DNA of 60,281 bases from an uncultured SAR86 cluster bacterium (GCA_902518715.1 CABYHU010000006.1:1-60281), one strand, 5' to 3'. Counted from the first letter of the stretch, positions 44,526-54,918 are shown. Made by a program: numbers and translations. Notes: a model not told the origin generated them from the sequence alone.

Positions 44526-45616
44526 TGCAAGATTCTATTGAGGCAAAGCTAATAAAACTTTCAGAACGCCTTTCAGAAATCGAAAAACAATTAATTGAGG
44601 AATCCTCAACTTTAAATCAAGATGATTTAATTTCATTAAATAAAGAGTTTTCGCATATTCAACCTATTGTTGATCTTTATTCCAATTATCTAAAGGTTCT
44701 AGATGAAAATACACAAGCAATAAGTCTTTCAAAGTCTGATGAAAATGAAATTAAAGAATTGGCTCAAATAGAGGTTGAAGAAACAGAAAACTCAATGAAT
44801 GAAATCCTTGGAGAACTAAAGTTAATGCTTTTACCAGTTGATGAGGATGATGAAAGATCAGCTTTTTTAGAAATCAGAGCTGGAGCAGGAGGAGATGAAG
44901 CTGGGATTTTTTCAGGTAACTTATTTAGGATGTACTCCAGGTTAGCAGAAAGGGAAAAATGGATTATTGAAATTATTTCCCAGAAAGATGCAGAGCATGG
45001 AGGCTTTAAAGAAATAATTGCAAAAATATCAGGAAAGCTAGTCTACAAAACACTTAAATTTGAATCGGGAGTTCATCGGGTTCAAAGAGTTCCCGAAACT
45101 GAATCTCAAGGTAGAGTCCATACATCAACATGCACAGTTGCTGTTCTTCCTGAGGCAGAAGAAATAGATGATATAGAGATAGATAAATCAGAAATAAGAG
45201 TAGATACTTTCAGAGCGTCTGGAGCAGGGGGTCAGCATGTTAATAAAACTGACTCAGCTGTAAGAATTACTCATCTTCCAAGTGGTTTGGTTGTAGAGTG
45301 TCAAGATGATAGGTCGCAGCACAAAAATAAGACAAAAGCATTATCCCTCTTAAGCGCCAAGTTAAAAAAACAGGAGGAAGAAAATCAGCAAGCTGAAATA
45401 GCTTCTGAGAGGAAGATCCTTGTAGGCTCAGGCGATAGAAGTGAAAAAATTAGAACTTATAATTTTCCTCAAGGAAGAGTTACTGACCATAGAATTAAAC
45501 TTACCCAGCATAATCTTGATCAAGTAATGGATGGAGATATAAGATCTATCAGCGATGCCCTAATAGCAGAAAATCAGCTAGAAATGCTTGCTCAGCTTGA
45601 ATTAGATAATAAATGA
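44525..45616 (+). CDS. prfA: Peptide chain release factor 1
   Basis: 363 residues. Recognises UAA and UAG. The GGQ motif (SGAGGQHVNKTDSAV) is near residue 235. The codon-reading tripeptide falls in RVPETESQGR near 190, so it is Pro-Glu-Thr where E. coli has Pro-Ala-Thr; both fit the class pattern P-x-T. Followed by prmC with a 4-base ATGA overlap; PrmC methylates the Gln of the GGQ motif. Confidence 0.97.
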   Translation: MQDSIEAKLIKLSERLSEIEKQLIEESSTLNQDDLISLNKEFSHIQPIVDLYSNYLKVLDENTQAISLSKSDENEIKELAQIEVEETENSMNEILGELKLMLLPVDEDDERSAFLEIRAGAGGDEAGIFSGNLFRMYSRLAEREKWIIEIISQKDAEHGGFKEIIAKISGKLVYKTLKFESGVHRVQRVPETESQGRVHTSTCTVAVLPEAEEIDDIEIDKSEIRVDTFRASGAGGQHVNKTDSAVRITHLPSGLVVECQDDRSQHKNKTKALSLLSAKLKKQEEENQQAEIASERKILVGSGDRSEKIRTYNFPQGRVTDHRIKLTQHNLDQVMDGDIRSISDALIAENQLEMLAQLELDNK

Positions 45617-46395
45617 AGTCTGAAAAAGGTATTGATCTTTCTGAATTAAGCCATGAGACCAAAAGGGACATAAATTTCTACATAAAAGAAAAATTTAAAG
45701 ACTCATCTAAATTTACTCAAAGTCAAATTAATAAAATAGAAAATGTTGCTAAATCATTAGAAGAAGGGTACCCGAGGGATTACTTAATTGGAAACTCTGA
45801 ATTTTATGGAAGAAAATATTTTGTAGATCAAAGAGTTCTCATTCCAAGACCTGAAACAGAAGTTCTTGTGGATACGATAAAAAGTTTAAATTTATCTGAT
45901 GGCTCAATTCTATGTGATCTTGGAACAGGATCAGGATGCATTGGCATTTCTTTAGCAATGTTAAATGAGAGTTTCATTGTATTTGGTGTAGATATTTCTG
46001 AAGAAGCTATTCTAGTTGCAAGAAAGAATGATCTAACTTACATGAAAAAAAATTTCTTTTTAATCCAATCAAACTGGGCTTCATGTTTTCAAGAAAATTC
46101 TATCGACTGCATAATTTCTAATCCTCCATATATTGATAAAGATGATTCTCACCTAGCAGATCTAAAGCATGAGCCATTACTAGCCCTTGTTTCTGAATTA
46201 CATGGGCTAGAAGCTTTCGAAATTATTTCTCAACAAGCTAAACAATTACTTAAGAAAGATGGATTACTGCTACTAGAGCATGGCTTTGATCAAAGCGAGC
46301 ATGTTGAGAAAATTATTTATAAAAATGATTTAAAATTAATTAGAAAGATAAAAGATCTATCAGGAAATGATAGAGTGATATTGGCACAAAAATGA
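45613..46395 (+). CDS. prmC: Release factor glutamine N5-methyltransferase
   Basis: 260 residues. The N-terminal helical domain binds the release factor; the C-terminal Rossmann domain holds S-adenosylmethionine. LIPRPETEVLVD near residue 77, CDLGTGSGCIGISLA near 101 and the catalytic SNPPYI near 170 are diagnostic. Coupled to prfA upstream and to the MoeB-like gene downstream, both by ATGA overlaps. Confidence 0.97.
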   Translation: MKSEKGIDLSELSHETKRDINFYIKEKFKDSSKFTQSQINKIENVAKSLEEGYPRDYLIGNSEFYGRKYFVDQRVLIPRPETEVLVDTIKSLNLSDGSILCDLGTGSGCIGISLAMLNESFIVFGVDISEEAILVARKNDLTYMKKNFFLIQSNWASCFQENSIDCIISNPPYIDKDDSHLADLKHEPLLALVSELHGLEAFEIISQQAKQLLKKDGLLLLEHGFDQSEHVEKIIYKNDLKLIRKIKDLSGNDRVILAQK

Positions 46396-47129
46396 ATTTA
46401 GATTTTTTTGAAAAACAGTTACTTATAGATAATTTCTCCGAGAAATTACAAAAAAAGATCTTTGATACAAATTGTCTTGTAATCGGAGGAGGTGGCATTG
46501 CTCATCCGCTACTCACCTATTTAGTTTCGACAGGTTTTGGAAATATTTCAATTGCTGATGGTGATAAGGTAGAGCTATCAAATCTTCACAGACAATACCA
46601 TTTTAATGCAAGCGATCTCAATAAAAGAAAAGCAGAAGTCTTGAAAGAGAAATTTAAGAATGAGTACGAATTTATTGATATTAAATCAATAAATAAATTC
46701 CTGGAGGAAAAAGATCTATTCGAATTAATTGAACATCATGATTTGATTTTTGATGCATCTGATAATTTCCAAACAAGATATATCTCTAATGATGTCTGTC
46801 ATGAGCATAAAAAACCCCTAATATCTGGAGCAGCAGAGGGGATGTTAGGAATTGTTGCTGCTTTTAACTTTAAAGAAGATTCACCTTGTTATGAGTGCCT
46901 ATTCCCAAGAAACTATGACTTAAATGAAAATACCTGCCAAAATTCTGGTATTACACCTTCAGTGCTGGGCATAATTGGATCTTTTATGGCTTCAATTGCT
47001 CTAAAAATAATTGCTGATAATGCATTTAGTAGTTCGGTAATGCGGATAAATTTATCTGATCTTAGTATTTCTCAGCCAAAACTTCAAAAAGATGTATTTT
47101 GTAAGATTTGTGGAGAAAACAAAGGATGA
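46392..47129 (+). CDS. moeB: MoeB/ThiF/HesA-family adenylyltransferase (E1-like)
   Basis: 245 residues. E1-like proteins adenylate the C-terminus of a ubiquitin-fold sulfur carrier (MoaD or ThiS). The nucleotide loop VIGGGGIAHPLL is near residue 32, DKVELSNLHRQ near 55 and the Mg-coordinating DASDNFQTRY near 120. Four cysteines in pairs, CYEC near 170 and CKIC near 240, form the usual zinc site. NTCQNSGITPSVLGIIGS is the MoeB-like segment. The prmC-moeB order is seen in Pseudomonas, favouring MoeB, but ThiF cannot be excluded. No MoaD or ThiS gene is nearby. Confidence 0.85.
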   Translation: MNLDFFEKQLLIDNFSEKLQKKIFDTNCLVIGGGGIAHPLLTYLVSTGFGNISIADGDKVELSNLHRQYHFNASDLNKRKAEVLKEKFKNEYEFIDIKSINKFLEEKDLFELIEHHDLIFDASDNFQTRYISNDVCHEHKKPLISGAAEGMLGIVAAFNFKEDSPCYECLFPRNYDLNENTCQNSGITPSVLGIIGSFMASIALKIIADNAFSSSVMRINLSDLSISQPKLQKDVFCKICGENKG

Positions 47130-48169
47130 TAACAGGCTATATTGAGGGCTATTATGGTGTTGAACTATCTTGGAAAGAGAGAGATTCTATAATATCAAAA
47201 CTTCATCAGGTCGGATGCAACACTTATTTTTATTGCCCGAAAGAGGATCCTTATCATAGAGTTAGATGGAAGGATGATTATCCAATTAATTGGATAGAAG
47301 ATTTTAAAAAATTCAAGTCTAATGCAGATAGTGCTGGAATTGATATTATCTTTGGCATTTCTCCGGGCGCATCTTTGGAGTTAAAAGATTTTGAACATTT
47401 AGAAAGAAAAATAGGCATCTTTAAGGAGCTATCTATTGAAAATTTCTGTATTCTTTTTGATGATATTCCTAAGGAAAAAGAGCAATTCTCTCTTCATAAA
47501 GAAGTGCTTGAACTTTGCTTAGAAAAGTTTCCAAATATTAATTTTTCTTGTGTGCCGTCGCAGTATTGTAAATACATGGTTGAAAATTCTAATAATTCTT
47601 ATTTAGCAGAATTAGATAAAGTTGATACAAGTATTCCTTTCTTTTGGACAGGAAATCAAGTTATAACATCCAATTATTGTGATAATAATATTGATAGTTG
47701 GAAAGAGTTGTTCCGTGAGGATAGAGACTTAATAATTTGGGATAATACTTTTGCAAATGACTATTGTGTTCCTAAGATTGTTATGCAAAATTTTGATGGC
47801 TTTTTTTCTAAAGATGATAAAAAATTATCTGGGTTTCTCTTAAATGCATCTGGTATAGAGTTAATAGATCTTATTGCTATTGAAATATTAGACAACGCAT
47901 TAAAGGAAAAACAAATAATGCTAGATGATATTCTAAAAGATAGAGGCTTTCCCAAAGAACTCATTAATTTAAGTAATTTTTTTAAAATAAACATTTCATC
48001 GAGCTTTACAGATGATGAAAAAAAAGATCTAGATTTCCTCCTCTGGAACTGGAATGGAAAAATAAAGAAGTTTTTTTATCCATACCTGCATCAACTTAAC
48101 CAAATTTTTAATGAAACAGATAAGCATGAAATAAATGGTTTAAAAAAGCGCTTTCGTATTAAACAATAA
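47126..48169 (+). CDS. GH84 family beta-N-acetylglucosaminidase (O-GlcNAcase-like)
   Basis: 347 residues from the ATG at 47126, which overlaps the upstream stop (ATGA). Family 84 hydrolases remove terminal beta-linked GlcNAc by substrate-assisted catalysis. The signature GYIEGYYGVELSWKER (residues 4-19), NTYFYCPKEDPYHRVRW (32-48), the catalytic Asp-Asp pair in LFDDI (Asp112, Asp113), FFWTGNQV (172-179) and IIWDNTFANDY (203-213) align closely in order with human O-GlcNAcase. No signal peptide, so cytoplasmic. No carbohydrate-binding or C-terminal domain beyond about 130 residues of helix-rich sequence. Substrate unknown; recycled cell-wall GlcNAc or a modified protein are possibilities. Confidence 0.88.
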   Translation: MITGYIEGYYGVELSWKERDSIISKLHQVGCNTYFYCPKEDPYHRVRWKDDYPINWIEDFKKFKSNADSAGIDIIFGISPGASLELKDFEHLERKIGIFKELSIENFCILFDDIPKEKEQFSLHKEVLELCLEKFPNINFSCVPSQYCKYMVENSNNSYLAELDKVDTSIPFFWTGNQVITSNYCDNNIDSWKELFREDRDLIIWDNTFANDYCVPKIVMQNFDGFFSKDDKKLSGFLLNASGIELIDLIAIEILDNALKEKQIMLDDILKDRGFPKELINLSNFFKINISSSFTDDEKKDLDFLLWNWNGKIKKFFYPYLHQLNQIFNETDKHEINGLKKRFRIKQ

Positions 48170-48224
48170 AGATATTTTTATTATAAGAATATTAGGTTAA
48201 TATTTAATTTAGATTTTAAGAAAT

Positions 48225-48539
48225 ATGAGTGAAGTTCCAGTATATGTTGTAGCAAATATCGTAATCCAAGATCCTGATACTTATAAAAAATATGAAAAAG
48301 GATTCTTTCCGATATTAAAGAAATATGAAGGCAAGTTCATTACTTTTGACGATAATATTGGTCAACTTGAAGGAAGTTCTGAAGTTTCTGGAAGAGTTAT
48401 AATCTTTTCTTTTCCAAATGAAAACTTAGCCGATCAATGGTATAGCAGTGTCGAGTACCAAGAATTAAGTGCTTTTAGAAGAGAGGGCACTGATACCATT
48501 TCAATTTTTAAAGTTAAAGGACAACCACCAAGAAATTAA
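48225..48539 (+). CDS. DUF1330 family protein
   Basis: 104 residues. The pattern VYVVANIVIQDPDTYKKYEKG and the late GRVIIFSFPNENLADQWYSS match the DUF1330 ferredoxin-like dimeric barrel family, whose function is unknown. It precedes an acyl-CoA ligase gene by 13 bases including a strong ribosome-binding site, so the two are probably cotranscribed. 55 bases separate it from the GH84 gene. Confidence 0.9.
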   Translation: MSEVPVYVVANIVIQDPDTYKKYEKGFFPILKKYEGKFITFDDNIGQLEGSSEVSGRVIIFSFPNENLADQWYSSVEYQELSAFRREGTDTISIFKVKGQPPRN

Positions 48540-48552
48540 GGGAGGAATAATT

Positions 48553-50172
48553 ATGTTATTAGGAGATATGCAAGACTGGAAACCAAATGTTGCAAGCATT
48601 ATAGAGTATGCTGCAGATATTTATCCTGATTCTGAAGTAGTAAGTAAATTAGTAAGTGGTGAAGTCCATAGGACTAACTATAAAGAGGTATGCGTTAGAT
48701 CAAGGAAGTTAGCTTCAAAGCTTTCTCAAGATGGTTATAAACAAGGAGATGTCATCGCCACTCTTGCTCTAAATACATTTAGGCATCTTGAAGCATATTA
48801 TGGTGTTTCAGGAATGGGCGCAGTTGTTCATACTTTAAATTTTAGATTACATCCCGAGCAGGCAGTTTACATAATTAATCATGCTGAAGATAAAGTAATC
48901 TTTGTTGAGGCACCTTTTGTTCCTATCCTAGAGGCGCTTCAAGAAAACCTTAGCACTGTTGAGAAATATATTGTCTTTTGCAATAAAGATGAGATGCCTG
49001 AGACTTCTCTCAAAAATTGTTTGTCATATGAAGAATACATTGAAGATGGTGATGAAAATTTTGTTTGGCCAGACCTTCCTGATAATGCAGCTTGTGGACT
49101 TTGCTATACATCGGGCACAACAGGAAATCCAAAAGGAGTTTTATATTCTCATAAATCGACCATTCTCCATGCAATTTCAGCAGCTGGACCAAAGGCTTTA
49201 AAAATTGAAGGAGATGACTCTGTTTTAATGGTTGTTCCTATGTTCCACGTTATGGCATGGGGGGTTCCATACTATGGTGCAATTTATGGACTTAAAATTG
49301 TAATGCCTGGAATGGCAATGGATGGTGAATCTCTCTATGAAATGTGCAAGGAGGAGAAGGTAACACTTGCCTTTGGGGTGCCAACTGTTTGGATGCAGCT
49401 GTTGGGGTATTGTAGAGAAAATAATGTTGTCCTTGAATCAATGAATAGTACTGTAATAGGAGGTTCAGCAGTAACAGTAGCAATGATAAAAGAGTTTGAT
49501 CAAGTTCATGGAGTAACCGTTCTTCAAGGATGGGGTATGACTGAGATGAGTCCTCTTGGAACAACAAATTTTCCAACCCCAGAAATGGAGGAAATGTCTG
49601 ATGATGAAAAGTATGCAATTCAAGTTAAAGCAGGTAAGCCTGTTTTTGGTGTAGAAATGAAGATAGTAGATTCTGATGGTAACACTCTTCCAAATGATGG
49701 TAAGGCTTCAGGAAGCTTATTAGTAAGAGGCCCTTGGATTATTAAAAAATATTTTAAAGCTGAGGAGGATGCTGTAGATAAAGATGGCTGGTTTGATACG
49801 GGTGATATATCTTCAATAGATCCAGATGGATATATGTCTATTGTTGATAGAGAAAAAGATGTCATTAAATCAGGTGGCGAATGGATTAGTTCAATCGATG
49901 TCGAAAATGCTGTAGCTAGTCATCCAGACGTAATGCAAACAGCAGTTGTTGGCATTCCTCATCCAAAATGGGATGAAAGACCACTTTTATTTGTTGTTTC
50001 TAATTCTGGTAATGAAATTAATAGAGAAGAATTAGATGAATTAATGCTAAAGAAGTTTGAAAAATGGCAACTTCCTGATCAGGTAGTCTTCTTAAAAGAA
50101 TTGCCAATAGGTGCTACAGGAAAGGTGAAAAAGATCGATTTAAGGGAAGAATATAAAGAGCACTATATTTAG
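48553..50172 (+). CDS. AMP-dependent acyl-CoA ligase (medium/long-chain type)
   Basis: 539 residues from the ATG at 48553, selected because GGAGGA (48540-48545) lies just before it; the longer frame would overlap DUF1330. ANL-superfamily motifs: [17 protein letters not shown] near residue 183, [11 protein letters not shown] near 326, GWFDTGDIS near 413, [15 protein letters not shown] near 433, and the C-terminal catalytic Lys region TGKVKK near 525. Activates a carboxylic acid to its CoA thioester via an acyl-AMP. Closest in style to AlkK-like fatty acyl-CoA ligases; the true substrate is not readable from sequence. Confidence 0.92.
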   Translation: MLLGDMQDWKPNVASIIEYAADIYPDSEVVSKLVSGEVHRTNYKEVCVRSRKLASKLSQDGYKQGDVIATLALNTFRHLEAYYGVSGMGAVVHTLNFRLHPEQAVYIINHAEDKVIFVEAPFVPILEALQENLSTVEKYIVFCNKDEMPETSLKNCLSYEEYIEDGDENFVWPDLPDNAACGLCYTSGTTGNPKGVLYSHKSTILHAISAAGPKALKIEGDDSVLMVVPMFHVMAWGVPYYGAIYGLKIVMPGMAMDGESLYEMCKEEKVTLAFGVPTVWMQLLGYCRENNVVLESMNSTVIGGSAVTVAMIKEFDQVHGVTVLQGWGMTEMSPLGTTNFPTPEMEEMSDDEKYAIQVKAGKPVFGVEMKIVDSDGNTLPNDGKASGSLLVRGPWIIKKYFKAEEDAVDKDGWFDTGDISSIDPDGYMSIVDREKDVIKSGGEWISSIDVENAVASHPDVMQTAVVGIPHPKWDERPLLFVVSNSGNEINREELDELMLKKFEKWQLPDQVVFLKELPIGATGKVKKIDLREEYKEHYI

Positions 50173-50181
50173 GAGAACATT

Positions 50182-50640
50182 ATGCCAATGACATTTGTAA
50201 AACCTGAAGAATTAGATAGTTATGTTGGTAAGTCGCTTGAACCTAGTGAGTGGCTGACTATTGATCAAGAAAGAATAAATAATTTTGCTGATGCAACTAA
50301 TGATCATCAATTTATTCATGTTGATCCTGAACAAGCTGCACCAATATTTGGATCAACAATTGCACATGGATTTTTATCATTATCTCTGACTTCGGGAATG
50401 GGAGAGGAAAATGCTTTAGTTGTTGAGGGCTCAAAAATGAGTCTAAACTATGGATTAGATAAAATTAGATTTCTTGCACCTGTTCCTGTAAATTCTAGAA
50501 TAAGAATGCACTCAAAGATTGTAGAAGTTAAGGAAAAGAACCCAGGTCAATTTCTTATTAAAAGCGAAGTTACTATGGAGCTAGAGGGCTCCGAAAAACC
50601 AGCCTTTATTGCTGAACAACTTGGTCTTTGGGTCACTTAA
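50182..50640 (+). CDS. MaoC-like (R)-specific enoyl-CoA hydratase
   Basis: 152-residue single hot-dog domain. The hydratase-2 catalytic pair is in TNDHQFIHVDPEQA (Asp41 and His46), followed by FGSTIAHGFLSLSL near residue 56. Adds water to trans-2-enoyl-CoA giving the R-3-hydroxyacyl-CoA; NodN-like and PhaJ-like proteins share this form. It follows the acyl-CoA ligase by 9 bases with an AGGAGA site, so a shared lipid or carboxylate pathway is likely. Stop overlaps the convergent gatB stop by 4 bases. Confidence 0.92.
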   Translation: MPMTFVKPEELDSYVGKSLEPSEWLTIDQERINNFADATNDHQFIHVDPEQAAPIFGSTIAHGFLSLSLTSGMGEENALVVEGSKMSLNYGLDKIRFLAPVPVNSRIRMHSKIVEVKEKNPGQFLIKSEVTMELEGSEKPAFIAEQLGLWVT

Positions 50641-52067
50641 GAATTTAGCGCTTTTTTCAATAAATCGTTCACTGCTTTAGGGTTAGCTTTCCCTTGAGTT
50701 TCTTTCATTACTTGGCCAACAAAGAAACCAAAAAGCTTATCTTTACCGTTTTTAAAATCTTCAACTTGTTTTGTATTTGATTTGATTACTTTTGTGATTA
50801 CTTCTTCAAGAAGGTTCTCATCTTGAATCTGAACCAATCCTTGCTCATTAATTATTTCATCTGCATTTCTGCCTGTTTCCCAAATTGCAGCAAGTATAGT
50901 TTTTGCTATTTTTTTAGATATTGTTCCATCAGATATTCTTTGAAGCAGAATATTAAAATTATCTGACGAGAGTTTAGATTCATCTATCTTTATATTATCC
51001 TTATTAAGCAGGGAGCCAATTTCACCAACTATTAGATTAGCAGCAAGTTTTGGATCATTTTTAGATTCTAATGCAACCTCAAAGAAAATAGATAGCTCTC
51101 TTGACGAGGAAATAATTTCAGCTTCACTTTCGTCGATTTGGAATTCCGAAATATATCTTCTTGATTTATCTGCAGGAAGTTCAGGGAAAGTACTTCTTAT
51201 TTCCTCCATCTCATCATCAGAAATAACTACTGGTAGCAGATCAGGATCAGGAAAGTATCTGTAGTCATTCGCAAACTCTTTTGATCGCATCGGCCTTGTT
51301 TCATCCTTTCCACTATCATAAAGCCTTGTTTCTTGGGTAACTTTTTTACCGCTCTCTAGTACTTTAATTTGTCTTTTGATTTCGAAATTAATAGCTTTTT
51401 CAATAAACCTAAATGAATTAATATTTTTTATCTCAGTTCTAGTGCCTAACTCAGGATCACCAACCTTTCTGATAGAAACATTCGCATCGCAGCGCAAAGA
51501 TCCTTGCGACATGTCACCATCACATACATCTAGAAATGTAACAAGTTGATGCAAAGCCTTCATGTAAGAAACAGCTTCTTTGGCACTAGATATTTCTGGC
51601 TCAGATACAATCTCAAGCAGAGGGGTTCCTGCTCTGTTTAAATCAATAACAGATTTATCTGGATAGGCATCATGTATTGACTTTCCAGCATCTTCTTCAA
51701 GATGCGCTCTTGTAATGTTTATGGTTTTTTTATCTCCATCCACATCAATATCGATAGATCCTCCCTCAACTATAGGCTTTGTCATTTGAGTTATTTGATA
51801 GCCTTTTGGCAGATCGGGGTAGAAATAATTTTTTCTATCAAAAGAAGATTCTTGATTGATATCTGCATCAATAGCTAACCCAAATCTGATGGCTTTTTTA
51901 AATGCATCTTTATTCACAACAGGTAAAACTCCAGGCAAACCCAAATCAACTAAATCTACCTGAGTATTGGGCTCTGAACCAAATTTTGTTGATGCGCTTG
52001 AGAAAAGCTTCGTATTTGTAGACAGTTGCGCATGGACTTCTAGACCGATTACTGTTTCCCAGCTCAT
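50637..52067 (-). CDS. gatB: Asp-tRNA(Asn)/Glu-tRNA(Gln) amidotransferase subunit B
   Basis: 476 residues. Kinase and tRNA-binding subunit of GatCAB, which amidates misacylated Glu-tRNA-Gln or Asp-tRNA-Asn. [15 protein letters not shown] at the start, the zinc/kinase region with [15 protein letters not shown] near residue 78 and [11 protein letters not shown] near 197 are typical. The C-terminal YqeY-like tail ends normally. Last gene of gatC-gatA-gatB. Confidence 0.97.
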   Translation of the reverse strand: MSWETVIGLEVHAQLSTNTKLFSSASTKFGSEPNTQVDLVDLGLPGVLPVVNKDAFKKAIRFGLAIDADINQESSFDRKNYFYPDLPKGYQITQMTKPIVEGGSIDIDVDGDKKTINITRAHLEEDAGKSIHDAYPDKSVIDLNRAGTPLLEIVSEPEISSAKEAVSYMKALHQLVTFLDVCDGDMSQGSLRCDANVSIRKVGDPELGTRTEIKNINSFRFIEKAINFEIKRQIKVLESGKKVTQETRLYDSGKDETRPMRSKEFANDYRYFPDPDLLPVVISDDEMEEIRSTFPELPADKSRRYISEFQIDESEAEIISSSRELSIFFEVALESKNDPKLAANLIVGEIGSLLNKDNIKIDESKLSSDNFNILLQRISDGTISKKIAKTILAAIWETGRNADEIINEQGLVQIQDENLLEEVITKVIKSNTKQVEDFKNGKDKLFGFFVGQVMKETQGKANPKAVNDLLKKALNS

Positions 52068-53515
52068 GAGCTCTCTCCAAGATTAGGAGTTTTGAGATGC
52101 CAATCACTATTTTTTTGATATTGATGTGCAAAATTTAATATATTTGATTCCTGTAAGTAATTTCCTATAAGTTGTAAACCAATAGGAAGGCCTTTTGCAA
52201 AACCATGAGGTATAGACATTGCAGGAACGCCAGCTAGATTTGAAGAAATCGTAAATAAGTCTTCTAAATACATTTCAATTGGATCCTCAGTTTTTGAGCC
52301 GATTTTAAAAGCAGAGCTTGGTGATGATGGAGACATTATTATGTCAACTTCATTAAAAGCATCTACAAAGTCATTTTTTATCATTCTTCTTGATTGCTGA
52401 GCTTTCTTATAATAAGCGTCATAGAAACCCGCTGATAAAACATATGTTCCTATAAGAATTCTTCTTTTAACTTCGTCCCCAAAACCTTCAGATCTTGATT
52501 TTATGTATAGCTCCTCTAAATTCTCTGCATTTTTTGCTCTATAACCATATTTAACTCCATCAAATCTAGAAAGGTTTGATGAGCATTCAGCTGGAGCAAC
52601 TACATAATAAGTTGGAACAGAGAGTTTGATATTTGGCATTGAAACCTCAACAAAATTTGCCCCCAAATCTTCAAATATTTTCTTTGAATGTTCAAAAGAA
52701 TCCTGAACTTCTTTATTTAGACTAGAAATATCGAACTCTTTAATAATGCCAATTTTCTTACCTTTTAGATCATTATTTATATTATCTAGATAATTTTCCT
52801 GTTCATCGCTAATTGAGGTTGAGTCTTTTGAGTCATGGCTACAAATATGATTAAGTAAAAGAGCACAATCCTCTGCATTTCTTGCAAAGGCCCCAGCTTG
52901 ATCAAGACTGGAAGCAAAAGCTATCATTCCCCACCTTGAAGCTCTTCCATAGGTAGGCTTTATACCAGTAATTCCACATAATGCAGCTGGTTGCCTTATA
53001 GATCCACCTGTATCTGTTCCAGTTGCAGCGCAAACAAGACCTTCTGAAACGGCTGCTGCTGAACCACCAGAGCTTCCTCCTGGAACTCTTTCAAGATCCC
53101 ATGGATTTCTTACTGTCCCGTAATAGCTTGTTTCATTTGAGGACCCCATTGCAAACTCATCCATATTGGTTTTTCCAACACAAATGCTGCCAGCAGCAGA
53201 GAGATTATCTACAACAGTAGCATCATAAGGAGGAATAAAGTTCTCTAAAATCTTTGAACCGCAAGTTGTCCTTAGATTTTTTGTACAAAATAGATCTTTT
53301 TGAGCGATTGGTATCCCTGCGAGATCGCCATCAACTTTACCCTCATCAAAATCTTTTGCTTTGTTTAGTGCTGATTCTTCATCTAGTGTAATGAATGAAT
53401 TCGTTTTACTTGACGAAATATTTTTAAAGGTTTCGTTTACCAGCTCGTAGGAAGATATCTCTTTATTCTCTAAAAGTCTTTTTAATTCAGCTAATGTTTT
53501 AAATCTAATACTCAT
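52064..53515 (-). CDS. gatA: Asp-tRNA(Asn)/Glu-tRNA(Gln) amidotransferase subunit A
   Basis: 483 residues. Amidase-signature glutaminase supplying ammonia to GatB. The Ser-cisSer-Lys triad can be read: Lys in [10 protein letters not shown] near residue 72, Ser in [12 protein letters not shown] near 147, and Ser in [12 protein letters not shown] near 171. Overlaps gatC and gatB by 4 bases each, so all three are coupled and made in proportion. Confidence 0.97.
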   Translation of the reverse strand: MSIRFKTLAELKRLLENKEISSYELVNETFKNISSSKTNSFITLDEESALNKAKDFDEGKVDGDLAGIPIAQKDLFCTKNLRTTCGSKILENFIPPYDATVVDNLSAAGSICVGKTNMDEFAMGSSNETSYYGTVRNPWDLERVPGGSSGGSAAAVSEGLVCAATGTDTGGSIRQPAALCGITGIKPTYGRASRWGMIAFASSLDQAGAFARNAEDCALLLNHICSHDSKDSTSISDEQENYLDNINNDLKGKKIGIIKEFDISSLNKEVQDSFEHSKKIFEDLGANFVEVSMPNIKLSVPTYYVVAPAECSSNLSRFDGVKYGYRAKNAENLEELYIKSRSEGFGDEVKRRILIGTYVLSAGFYDAYYKKAQQSRRMIKNDFVDAFNEVDIIMSPSSPSSAFKIGSKTEDPIEMYLEDLFTISSNLAGVPAMSIPHGFAKGLPIGLQLIGNYLQESNILNFAHQYQKNSDWHLKTPNLGESS

Positions 53516-53793
53516 TCAACGACTTTTGGGACCATAAAATAATCTTGATCTGACTCAGGAGAGTTCGACAGAAAAGCTTCTTTTCTATTTCTTGAAGTCA
53601 CTGAGTCCTCTCTTTTAGGAGCTACTTTTTCTAACGGATTGGAAAGTGGTACTATATCTTCAGTATTAAGATCTTGAAGCTCAGCAACGAAATCAATTAT
53701 ATTTTCTAGGTCTTTGGTAATTTTTTCTTTTTTATCCTTATCTAGCTTTAATCTAGCTAAATAAGAGATAGTTTCAACTGTTTTATTGTCCAT
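53512..53793 (-). CDS. gatC: Asp-tRNA(Asn)/Glu-tRNA(Gln) amidotransferase subunit C
   Basis: 93 residues, the normal size. Wraps around GatA and GatB. The start [20 protein letters not shown] and the later LREDSV-like KREDSVTS near residue 56 are characteristic. First gene of the gat operon, divergent from mreB with 74 bases between, matching the gammaproteobacterial gatC/mreB junction. Confidence 0.95.
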   Translation of the reverse strand: MDNKTVETISYLARLKLDKDKKEKITKDLENIIDFVAELQDLNTEDIVPLSNPLEKVAPKREDSVTSRNRKEAFLSNSPESDQDYFMVPKVVE

Positions 53794-53814
53794 ATATAGG
53801 ATATTATATTAAAG

Positions 53815-53844
53815 TTGCGAGATGTTAACCTAACGCAGTGTAAT
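53815..53844 (+). promoter_or_regulatory. Candidate mreB promoter
   Basis: TTGCGA (53815-53820), an 18-base spacer and TGTAAT (53839-53844) on the plus strand. Transcription would start about 53851, immediately before the ribosome-binding site TGAGGAA of mreB. The mirror region would have to hold the gatC promoter too; I see no clear one. Confidence 0.45.
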
Positions 53845-53867
53845 TTTATATATTTTTGAGGAAAATT

Positions 53868-54917
53868 GTGGAATTTAACTTATTCAAAACAGCTAGAGGG
53901 CTTTTTTCAAATGATCTATCAATAGATCTTGGGACTGCTAATACCTTAATTTACACAAAAGATGTAGGAATAGTGCTAAATGAACCTTCGGTTGTAGCGA
54001 TAAGAGAATCCAGAGGTCAAAAAACTGTTGTTGCCGTTGGCGCTGAAGCAAAGAAGATGCTTGGTAGAACGCCAGGAAATATTACAGCAATAAGACCCTT
54101 ATCCGATGGAGTTATAGCTGATTTCCAGGTAACAGAGAAAATGCTTCAACATTTTATCGCCACTGTTCACGAGCAAAGATTTATTAAACCAAGTCCAAGG
54201 ATACTAGTGTGTGTTCCATGTAGATCAACTCAAGTTGAAAGAAGAGCCATAAGGGAATCTGTTCTTGGAGCAGGGGCTAGAGATGTAAAGCTTATTGAAG
54301 AGCCAATGGCTGCAGCTATTGGAGCAGGTTTGCCTGTTGAAGAAGCTAGCGGAAGCATGGTGATAGATATTGGTGGTGGTACTTCTGAAATTGCCATACT
54401 TGCATTAAACGGTGTTGTCTATGCTGAATCGGTAAAAATCGGAGGAGATAAGATGGATGAATCAATTGTTTCCTACATTCGAAGGAATTATGGGTGCGTT
54501 ATTGGGGAATCAACTGCTGAGAAAATTAAACAAACAATCGGATGTGCATCTGAGGACTCTGAAAAACAAGAAATGATGGTTACTGGTAGAAACTTAGCAG
54601 AGGGTATTCCTGAAACATTTAGTCTTTCAAGCGATCATGTTTATGATGCTATGAAAGATCCGCTTAATGGGATTATCCGTGGAATAAGGGATGCACTTGA
54701 GCTTTCTCCACCCGAGCTGTCTGCAGATATAGCAGAAAGAGGTATTGTCTTAACAGGTGGAGGAGCGTTGTTGAGAGATTTAGATCGATTAATTTCATCT
54801 CAAACCGGAATACCAGTTATTATTGCTGAAGACCCCCTTACCTGCGTCGCAAGAGGGGGAGGCCAAGCGTTAGAAATAATAGATAAATATAATATAGACC
54901 TATTATCAACTGAGTAA
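53868..54917 (+). CDS. mreB: Rod shape-determining protein MreB
   Basis: 349 residues from a GTG at 53868; GAGG at 53858-53861 is the ribosome-binding site, and the upstream in-frame TTG at 53856 overlaps it. Actin-like ATPase that guides lateral cell-wall synthesis. [18 protein letters not shown] (phosphate 1) begins the protein; [14 protein letters not shown] near residue 135, [10 protein letters not shown] near 160 and the adenosine motif [12 protein letters not shown] near 290 follow. An organism with mreBCD is expected to be rod-shaped or ovoid. Confidence 0.97.
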   Translation: MEFNLFKTARGLFSNDLSIDLGTANTLIYTKDVGIVLNEPSVVAIRESRGQKTVVAVGAEAKKMLGRTPGNITAIRPLSDGVIADFQVTEKMLQHFIATVHEQRFIKPSPRILVCVPCRSTQVERRAIRESVLGAGARDVKLIEEPMAAAIGAGLPVEEASGSMVIDIGGGTSEIAILALNGVVYAESVKIGGDKMDESIVSYIRRNYGCVIGESTAEKIKQTIGCASEDSEKQEMMVTGRNLAEGIPETFSLSSDHVYDAMKDPLNGIIRGIRDALELSPPELSADIAERGIVLTGGGALLRDLDRLISSQTGIPVIIAEDPLTCVARGGGQALEIIDKYNIDLLSTE

Positions 54918-54918
54918 T

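Noticed and set aside
48469-48552. Longer acyl-CoA ligase overlapping the DUF1330 gene
   Set aside because: The ATG at 48553 has a strong ribosome-binding site and gives a normal N-terminus.
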